DNA of 5,631 nt, taken from positions 1-5,631 of the forward strand of contig JAFWKS010000354.1 in NCBI GenBank assembly GCA_017511325.1. The letters are read 5' to 3'. This stretch comes from Erysipelotrichaceae bacterium (GTDB lineage: Bacteria; Bacillota_I; Bacilli_A; Erysipelotrichales; Erysipelotrichaceae). A program made the translations under genes and the position numbers. The notes under the pieces are model-generated. The model was not told the origin of the DNA and did no database searches. It saw only the letters and a list, made by a program, of their open reading frames with translations. Shown here piece by piece: positions 1 to 4,674 of this stretch (positions within the stretch are counted from its first letter, which is position 1; each line of letters opens with the position of its first letter).

Positions 1-1
1 G

Positions 2-667
2 CTTGAAGCTGTTGGCACGGATTGCCGCAATGATTCCTTTGTCTCTTTGATCACGATCGGTGTTTCATTGATCTACATCCTGTTCGATATCAATATCGAT
101 GCTTTTGCGGGTGTCTTTACTTCATATCTGATCATTAAAGCCGGCTATGAAATAATGTCTTCAACGATCTCGGAACTGCTGGGTCAGCCTGCTGATGAAA
201 ACCTTGCCAGAGCTTTATACAAGGAGATCAGATCAACGGAAGGCGTCATCAATGCTGTCGATATGGTCTTGCACAACTACGGACCTGATATGTATACAGG
301 TTCGGTCAATGTGGAGATCGATCACAAGAAGACAGCTGCAGAGATCTTTGAATTTCTGAGAGCTTTGCAGACAAAGATCTATGAGGAATATAAAGTTGCG
401 ATGGTTTTTGGCATCTATGCAGTGGATAATGATTCAAGGGCAAACAAAAAGCTCAGAAAACAGGTCGCTGATTTCACGAAAGAGAACCCGCATGTCAAGT
501 CATATCATGCGGTTTATTCCGATATAAATGCCAATACCATTTACTGTGATCTTGTCGTCGATTACGAAGCGGACAGGTCAAAGATCTACAAGGATTTCAC
601 AGATTATCTGAAAGATCTGTATCCGAAAAAGAAGATCAAGGTCAATCTGGATACGGAATTTGTATAA
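2..667 (+). CDS. Cation diffusion facilitator (CDF) metal efflux transporter, C-terminal part (5' end outside window)
   Basis: This is the C-terminal 221 residues of an inner-membrane metal-cation/proton antiporter. The frame is open from base 2, so the TTG at 47 is not taken as the start; the residues before it (GTDCRND) are family sequence. What is seen: a DCRND motif (D-x3-D, the metal-site position of TM5) followed by a hydrophobic helix at about residues 12-30, then TM6 at about 33-51. A cytoplasmic ferredoxin-like domain follows, with the family signature around HNYGPDMYTGSVNVEID. A second C-terminal alpha/beta stretch ends in KVNLDTEFV, as in the longer Bacillota CDF proteins. In the family, D-x3-D in TM5 is often linked to Mn or Fe rather than Zn, but TM2 is missing here, so the substrate is open. 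A terminator follows 25 bases after the TAA, so the gene is not co-transcribed with the next operon. Confidence 0.93.
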   Translation, partial: LEAVGTDCRNDSFVSLITIGVSLIYILFDINIDAFAGVFTSYLIIKAGYEIMSSTISELLGQPADENLARALYKEIRSTEGVINAVDMVLHNYGPDMYTGSVNVEIDHKKTAAEIFEFLRALQTKIYEEYKVAMVFGIYAVDNDSRANKKLRKQVADFTKENPHVKSYHAVYSDINANTIYCDLVVDYEADRSKIYKDFTDYLKDLYPKKKIKVNLDTEFV

Positions 668-691
668 ACAATAGCAAAATATTATAGCTGC

Positions 692-715
692 AAAGTCACG
701 AAAGTGACTTTTTTT
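692..715 (+). terminator. Rho-independent terminator of the CDF gene
   Basis: A perfect 8-bp stem AAAGTCAC / GTGACTTT (692-699 and 704-711) encloses a GAAA tetraloop (700-703) and runs into seven T residues (709-715). It lies 25 bases past the CDF stop codon. The end of its T run overlaps the first element of the TTCA repeat array. Confidence 0.9.
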
Positions 716-752
716 CATGATAACTTCAAATTGAGTTCAGATAGAGTTCACA
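714..752 (+). promoter_or_regulatory. Four 11-bp-spaced TTCA direct repeats; PhoP-box-like response-regulator site
   Basis: Four hexamers beginning with TTCA sit in exact 11-bp register: TTCATG (714-719), TTCAAA (725-730), TTCAGA (736-741) and TTCACA (747-752), each separated by 5 bases. OmpR/PhoB-family response regulators bind head-to-tail direct repeats of about 11 bp. The Bacillus subtilis PhoP consensus is TT(A/T/C)A(C/T)A with about 5-bp spacers; the four units match it at 5, 5, 5 and 6 of 6 positions. The last unit ends 12 bp before the TATAAT. If the -10 is correct, the array spans about -63 to -25, the usual place for PhoP activation. The repeats are direct observation; the identity of the regulator is inferred. 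Confidence 0.6.
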
Positions 753-770
753 AAGAGAAAATAATATAAT
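742..770 (+). promoter_or_regulatory. Predicted sigma-A promoter of the polyphosphate operon (consensus -10, poor -35)
   Basis: A perfect -10 TATAAT lies at 765-770. The hexamer 17 bp upstream, TAGAGT (742-747), matches the TTGACA consensus at only 3 of 6 positions, which is what an activator-dependent promoter would show. A better hexamer, TTGAGT (731-736), is 28 bp from the -10 and too far. The predicted transcript start (about 777) falls inside the Shine-Dalgarno sequence, giving a very short leader. A -10 a few bases upstream in the same AT-rich stretch (for example TAATAT, 762-767) is therefore possible. Confidence 0.55.
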
Positions 771-790
771 AACGTAAGGAGGACGAAAAG

Positions 791-1468
791 ATGGAGACGT
801 TCAGAAGATATGAAAAGAAATATCTGCTTGACGAAGCCCAGTATCTGCAGCTTATGGAAAAGCTGAAAGATCATGTCAAACAGGACAAGTTCTTTGAAGC
901 AAATATCCGTTCGATCTACTACGATACAAAGAAGTTTGAACTTATCAGAAGATCGATCGAAAAACCTGAGTACAAGGAAAAGCTCAGAGTAAGATCCTAC
1001 AATGAACCGAAACCTGATGACCTGGTGTTCGTAGAACTGAAGAAGAAACTCGACGGCATCGTCTATAAGCGCAGAACCAAGGCTTATGCGGATGAAGTAC
1101 TGAATGATATCTATGAATGCCGCTTCAGCGATCCTCAGGTCGGCAAAGAGATCAGATATGCACTGCAATACTATGACCGACTGCGCCCGGCCGTCTATAT
1201 CGGATGCAACCGAACATCGTATGTGGCCAATGAAAACAAAAATCTGAGGATCACATTCGACAAGGATATCAGATACAGAATGAAGAAGCTTAGTCTTAAA
1301 GCTTGCGAAGAATATGACAAGCCCGTAACCGACAAGATCGTTATGGAGCTTAAAGTAAGAAACGCCATGCCATTATGGCTGACAGAAATATTGGATGAGG
1401 TAAAAGCTTACCCTCGAGGTTTCTCAAAAGTGGGTACAGCATTCCTGAATGAATTAAGAGGAGAGTAA
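791..1468 (+). CDS. VTC-domain polyphosphate polymerase (CYTH-like/triphosphate-tunnel fold)
   Basis: A 225-residue protein that is essentially only the VTC catalytic domain. In eukaryotes this fold (Vtc4) makes polyphosphate from ATP in a beta-barrel tunnel lined with basic residues and carrying a metal-binding acid. What is seen in order: RYEKKY (6-11), IRSIYYDT (39-46), KLRVRSY (64-70, the K-x-R-x-R strand), FVELKKK (80-86), YKRR (92-95), the NRTSY strand (140-144), RITFDKDI (153-160), VMELKV (184-189, probable metal glutamate E186) and FSK (211-213) near the end. All the basic tunnel strands of the family appear intact, so activity is likely. There is no SPX domain and no membrane segment. 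The start is fixed by AAGGAGG at 776-782, eight bases before the ATG. It is the first gene of a tight operon, five bases before the DUF4956 gene, and probably controlled by the repeat array upstream. The product has not been shown here and polyphosphate is inferred from the family. Confidence 0.92.
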   Translation: METFRRYEKKYLLDEAQYLQLMEKLKDHVKQDKFFEANIRSIYYDTKKFELIRRSIEKPEYKEKLRVRSYNEPKPDDLVFVELKKKLDGIVYKRRTKAYADEVLNDIYECRFSDPQVGKEIRYALQYYDRLRPAVYIGCNRTSYVANENKNLRITFDKDIRYRMKKLSLKACEEYDKPVTDKIVMELKVRNAMPLWLTEILDEVKAYPRGFSKVGTAFLNELRGE

Positions 1469-1473
1469 AAAAC

Positions 1474-2148
1474 ATGGAGAGCATTTTATCAAGTATTTTC
1501 ACAGGTTCATTGACACTGGGCCAGTTCCTGCTGGCCATCGGCGCCAGCATGATCTTAGGATTCATCGCCGCCCTGGTGTTCATGTTCAGAAACACATATA
1601 CAAAATCATTTATTACGGCACTGGTACTGATCCCGGCTATCGAAACAGTCGTCATCATGCTGGTAAACGACAATCTCGGTGTAGGTCTATCCGTAGCCGG
1701 ATCATTTGCCCTGATCAGATTCCGTTCTGTTAAAGGCAATGCCAAGGAACTGGCTGCCGTATTCCTGGCAATGACGATCGGTATCATCTGCGGTACAGGA
1801 TATATCGTGATCGCTGCTATCTTCACAATGCTGCTTTGTCTGGTAATGTTCCTTCTGACATTGACCGGCTTTGGCAAATCTTCAGAAAATGACAGATATC
1901 TCAAGATCACTATCCCTGAATCACTTAACTATGATGAAGTATTCGAAGGAGTTCTGGATAAGTACTGCTCGGCCTGGGAACTTGAGTCGATCAAGACTTT
2001 GACTTTAGGATCGCTTTTCAGGATTGAATACAAGATCACGATGAAAGACGCCGGCCAGACCAAGAAGATGATAGATGAACTAAGGACCAGAAACGGCAAT
2101 CTCGAGATCATGTGCAGTAAGCCGGCTACAAACAGAGAAGAATTATAA
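1474..2148 (+). CDS. DUF4956 multi-pass membrane protein, partner of the polyphosphate polymerase
   Basis: A 224-residue integral membrane protein of the DUF4956 family, recognised by its core block at 76-95 (ending ..RFRSVKGNAKELA) and the following AVFLAMTIGIICGTGY. Hydrophobic segments lie at about 17-38, 45-65, 92-108 and 109-132. After these comes a soluble C-terminal part (about 140-224) with a beta-alpha-beta-beta-alpha-beta look, possibly a ferredoxin/ACT-like fold. The loop between the second and third segments carries R82, R84, K87 and K91. The start has AGGAG at 1459-1463, ten bases before the ATG and inside the end of the polymerase gene. DUF4956 genes are regularly found next to VTC-domain genes in bacteria. 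Their biochemical role is not established. I infer that it anchors the polymerase or provides a path for polyphosphate. The layout resembles MgtC proteins, but the motifs differ. Confidence 0.9.
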   Translation: MESILSSIFTGSLTLGQFLLAIGASMILGFIAALVFMFRNTYTKSFITALVLIPAIETVVIMLVNDNLGVGLSVAGSFALIRFRSVKGNAKELAAVFLAMTIGIICGTGYIVIAAIFTMLLCLVMFLLTLTGFGKSSENDRYLKITIPESLNYDEVFEGVLDKYCSAWELESIKTLTLGSLFRIEYKITMKDAGQTKKMIDELRTRNGNLEIMCSKPATNREEL

Positions 2149-2168
2149 AAAAGAAGAGATACAAAAAA

Positions 2169-3533
2169 ATGAAGAAACTAATAATATCACTGCTTGGCGT
2201 GCTTCTTTTGTGCGGCTGCAGCGCGGTAATACCTGACAATGAAAGTTCTTCATCAGGAAAGGAATATACCGATTACAATATGAGTTTCACTGAGAAAGAA
2301 ACAGATTCCTCATATACTGTAAACGGATCTACCTACATAACCCTGGGGAACGAAGATGTTAGGATCACCAGAGGCGGTACGTATATTCTGGAAGGAACGC
2401 TTAACGGAAGCATAATAATCGAAGTAAGCAAGAGCGAGGATGTTCAGCTGGTGCTGAATAATGTGACCATAAATTCAGGTGATTTTGCAGGCATCTACAT
2501 CATCGAAGGTGATGAGATCACGATCACTCTTGCAGATGGGACAACCAACACGATCAGCGATTCAGGTGAATATGTACAGATTGATGACAACGCTGTCGAT
2601 GCTCTGATCTATTCAAAGGCTGATCTGATCATCAACGGTTCGGGAACGCTGAATCTTGGTTCCAGTGTCAATCATGGCATCGTGTCAAAAGATGATCTTG
2701 TTATCACTGGCGGAACTTTCAATATCGATGTTGCAGGCCAGGGCTTAAGAGGCAAGGACTGTGTCAAGATATCTGACGGAAACTTTACGATCAAAAGCGG
2801 TAAGGATTCGATCAAATCTGATAACGAAGATGATGAATACAGAGGCTATGTCTACATATCAGGCGGAAACTTTGATATAGATTCATCTGCAGATGGCATA
2901 TATGGCTATAATCTGGTAAATATCGAAGGCGGAAGCTTTGATATCACTACTGTCAAGTCTACAGGAGCCAGTTCATTCAAGGCGATCAAATCCGGCAGTT
3001 CAATAACGATCTCGTCAGGAGATTTCACGATCGACTGTGCTGATGATGGGATCCACAGCGATATCGATGTTTTGATCAGCGGCGGAACCTTCAATGTCAC
3101 AGCCACCGATGATGCGATCCACGGTGATGCGACTGTCACGATCGAAAACGGAGAGTTTACGCTGAATGCCAGAGAAGGCATAGAAGGCACATACATCAAG
3201 ATCGATGATGGAACTATCAGCATGTCGGCGTCAGATGACGGCATCAATGCCGGACAGAAAGTCGCAACCTATACTCCGACTGTAGAGATCAATGGCGGCA
3301 GCTTGACGATCGTCATGGGACAGGGCGATACCGATGGCATCGACTCCAATGGCTACATCTATATCAATGGCGGTACGATCGATATCACTGGTCAGTCAGC
3401 ATTTGACTACGACCTTGGTGCTGAACATAACGGTGGCACCATCATCGTAAACGGCAGCGAAACAAACGAAATAACCAACCAGTTCGGTGGTGGAAATCAG
3501 GGAATGGGCGGTGGTTTCAATCACAATCACTAA
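2169..3533 (+). CDS. Cthe_2159-like beta-helical carbohydrate-binding lipoprotein
   Basis: A 454-residue exported protein. The N-terminus has KK, a hydrophobic stretch and the lipobox LCGC (14-17), so C17 is probably lipid-modified and the protein tethered outside the membrane; Cys at -2 of the lipobox is unusual. A Ser/Glu-rich linker (about 21-50) leads into a right-handed beta-helix-like region (about 50-430). It has repeated GG-x-F-x-I strands and turns such as ADGIYGY, DDGIHSD, DDAIHGD and DDGIN. The family prototype, Cthe_2159 of Clostridium thermocellum, binds polygalacturonate-type polymers and calcium. The Asp-rich turns here suggest metal binding too. The tail (438-454) is Gly-rich and ends in NHNH. 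The gene starts 20 bases after the DUF4956 stop with only a weak ribosome site (GAAGAGA, 2153-2159) and ends in the terminator at 3532-3554. The ligand is unknown; a wall polysaccharide or Ca-polyphosphate are alternatives. Confidence 0.87.
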   Translation: MKKLIISLLGVLLLCGCSAVIPDNESSSSGKEYTDYNMSFTEKETDSSYTVNGSTYITLGNEDVRITRGGTYILEGTLNGSIIIEVSKSEDVQLVLNNVTINSGDFAGIYIIEGDEITITLADGTTNTISDSGEYVQIDDNAVDALIYSKADLIINGSGTLNLGSSVNHGIVSKDDLVITGGTFNIDVAGQGLRGKDCVKISDGNFTIKSGKDSIKSDNEDDEYRGYVYISGGNFDIDSSADGIYGYNLVNIEGGSFDITTVKSTGASSFKAIKSGSSITISSGDFTIDCADDGIHSDIDVLISGGTFNVTATDDAIHGDATVTIENGEFTLNAREGIEGTYIKIDDGTISMSASDDGINAGQKVATYTPTVEINGGSLTIVMGQGDTDGIDSNGYIYINGGTIDITGQSAFDYDLGAEHNGGTIIVNGSETNEITNQFGGGNQGMGGGFNHNH

Positions 3534-3554
3534 AAGCTCGAAAGAGCTTTTTTT
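3532..3554 (+). terminator. Rho-independent terminator of the polyphosphate operon
   Basis: An 8-bp stem AAAAGCTC / GAGCTTTT (3532-3539 and 3544-3551) with a GAAA loop (3540-3543) continues into T residues up to 3554. It starts within the TAA stop of the lipoprotein gene (3531-3533). The loop and stem length match the terminator at 692-715. Confidence 0.88.
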
Positions 3555-3582
3555 GCTTGAAACAAGACCTGTTTTTTCATGA

Positions 3583-3603
3583 TATTTTCTTGTCAAGAAT
3601 ATA
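3583..3603 (+). promoter_or_regulatory. Imperfect palindrome over the -35 region; candidate operator
   Basis: TTCTTG (3587-3592) and CAAGAA (3594-3599) form a perfect 6-bp inverted repeat around a single T. The arms extend outward to TAT/ATA (3583-3585 and 3601-3603) with one mismatch, giving 9 of 10 paired positions per arm. It covers the possible -35 hexamer TTGTCA (3590-3595). A smaller CTTG-AAA-CAAG repeat lies upstream at 3556-3566. No T run follows, so a terminator is unlikely and a repressor site is plausible. The binding protein is unknown. Confidence 0.4.
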
Positions 3604-3615
3604 AAGATGTATAAT
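3590..3615 (+). promoter_or_regulatory. Predicted promoter of the zinc-ribbon/TPM unit
   Basis: A perfect -10 TATAAT (3610-3615) is preceded by TG (3608-3609). The best -35 candidate is TTGTCA (3590-3595), but the spacer is only 14 bp, shorter than the usual 16-18. The predicted transcript start near 3622 leaves about 11 bases before the ATG at 3633. Confidence 0.5.
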
Positions 3616-3632
3616 ATTTTTAGAGTATTATT

Positions 3633-4670
3633 ATGAGCGAATTAAGAGAATTTAAATGTCCAAACTGTTCAGGTGCTTTGGAATTTGATACCAAAAGCCA
3701 GAAACTGAAGTGTCCTTATTGCGATGGAACATTTGATCCGGAAGTTTTTAATGAAGGCACTGATTATACAGTAAACAACGAGGAATGGAACGATGAAGAC
3801 ATCGTCGTTTACTCGTGCAATTCATGCGGTGGTGCCATCATGGCCGATAGGGAAACCGCAGCGACCAGCTGCCCATATTGCGGCAACCCTGTCGTTATGA
3901 CCAGCAACGTTTCAGGAGTCTTCAAACCTAAGAAGATCATTCCTTTCATGTTCGACAAGAAACAAGCAAAGGAAAGATACAGAAAACATCTTACGAATAA
4001 ATTTCTTCTGCCAAAAGAGTTCACATCTTCAGCGGTCATTGATGAGATCAAGGGCATATATGTACCATACTGGCTCTTTGATGGTCAGGCTAATGCGAGG
4101 ATCTGGTTTGATGCGACAAGAGTCCGCTTTTATTCTGAAGGGGATTATGACTGCACGGAAACAAGCTATTATAAGCTGTTTAGAGCCGGTTCGGTAAGAT
4201 TCAGCGATGTTCCGGTAGATGCATCAAGAGAGATCAGTGATGAACTCACCCAGTCGATCGAACCGTTTGAAAACAAAGATGCCAAGGAATTCAGCACTTC
4301 ATATCTGGCTGGTTATCTGGCTGATAAGTATGATGTAGGCGTTGAAGAGTCCAGAGAGATAGCCAATAATCGTATCGCCAATTCGACATCATCACTTTTT
4401 GCTTCAACGACAGGTGGCTATGATACAGTGATCCCGACATCAAGCTCGATCACGATCTCTGGCGGAAACCAGGAATATGTCATGTATCCGGTCTGGCTCC
4501 TTAATGTCAAATACAACGGCAAGACCTATACTTTCGCCATGAACGGTCAGACCGGCAAGTTCGTTGGCGATCTGCCATATGACAGAAGCAAGCTTTTAAC
4601 GACGATGTTTATTGTGTTCATCAGCGTTACATTGGTGGCGTCTTTGGTACAGTTTATGATGATGAGGTAG
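3633..4670 (+). CDS. TFIIB-type double zinc-ribbon protein with C-terminal membrane anchor
   Basis: A 345-residue protein of unknown job. Two zinc ribbons open it: C9/C12 with C27/C30 (CPNC and CPYC), then C62/C65 with C80/C83 (the latter in SCPYCG). A middle region follows with the family block GIYVPYWLFDGQANARIWFD (141-160). Next come a helical stretch (about 213-250) and the block YPVWLLNVKYNGKTYTFAMN (285-304). It ends with one hydrophobic segment (about 321-343). The ribbons therefore probably face the cytoplasm, or the reverse if the helix inserts the other way. Proteins of this kind are sometimes labelled 'primosomal protein N'' because of the zinc ribbon; no helicase motif is present. 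The ATG is chosen because the first CxxC follows at once. No real Shine-Dalgarno precedes it, only a weak GAG at 3623-3625. The stop lies four bases before the next gene, so the two are probably co-translated. Confidence 0.83.
   Translation: MSELREFKCPNCSGALEFDTKSQKLKCPYCDGTFDPEVFNEGTDYTVNNEEWNDEDIVVYSCNSCGGAIMADRETAATSCPYCGNPVVMTSNVSGVFKPKKIIPFMFDKKQAKERYRKHLTNKFLLPKEFTSSAVIDEIKGIYVPYWLFDGQANARIWFDATRVRFYSEGDYDCTETSYYKLFRAGSVRFSDVPVDASREISDELTQSIEPFENKDAKEFSTSYLAGYLADKYDVGVEESREIANNRIANSTSSLFASTTGGYDTVIPTSSSITISGGNQEYVMYPVWLLNVKYNGKTYTFAMNGQTGKFVGDLPYDRSKLLTTMFIVFISVTLVASLVQFMMMR
4664..4668 (+). promoter_or_regulatory. Ribosome site of the TPM gene inside the preceding gene
   Basis: GAGGT at 4664-4668 is complementary to the 16S rRNA 3' end and lies six bases before the ATG at 4675. 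It overlaps the TAG stop of the zinc-ribbon gene (4668-4670). This fixes the start at 4675 and suggests coupled translation. Confidence 0.65.
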
Positions 4671-4674
4671 TGAT

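Noticed and set aside
47..49. TTG as the start of the CDF gene
   Set aside because: The frame is open to the left edge, and the codons before it encode the conserved TM5 metal motif, so it is an internal leucine of a cut gene.
668..790. Riboswitch or structured leader before the polymerase gene
   Set aside because: The only clear structure is the terminator of the previous gene, and the predicted leader is too short to hold an aptamer.
737..1168. Antisense open frame of 143 codons over the polymerase gene and its promoter
   Set aside because: It would run through the promoter and repeat array, its sequence shows no domain, and the + strand gene has all its family motifs.
1350..1910. Long antisense open frame (186 codons, - strand) across the polymerase and DUF4956 genes
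   Set aside because: It lies wholly opposite two well-recognised genes, has no ribosome site or family resemblance, and arises from the codon bias of the + strand.
2906..3247. Antisense open frame within the lipoprotein gene
   Set aside because: A shadow of the repetitive beta-helix coding sequence; low-complexity product and no start signal.
2700..3400. Possible DNA repeat array (recurring GGCGGAA, GATGATGG and ATCGAT words)
   Set aside because: The spacing follows the protein's coil length and the copies vary at the base level; this is beta-helix coding repetition and not a CRISPR or other DNA-level repeat.
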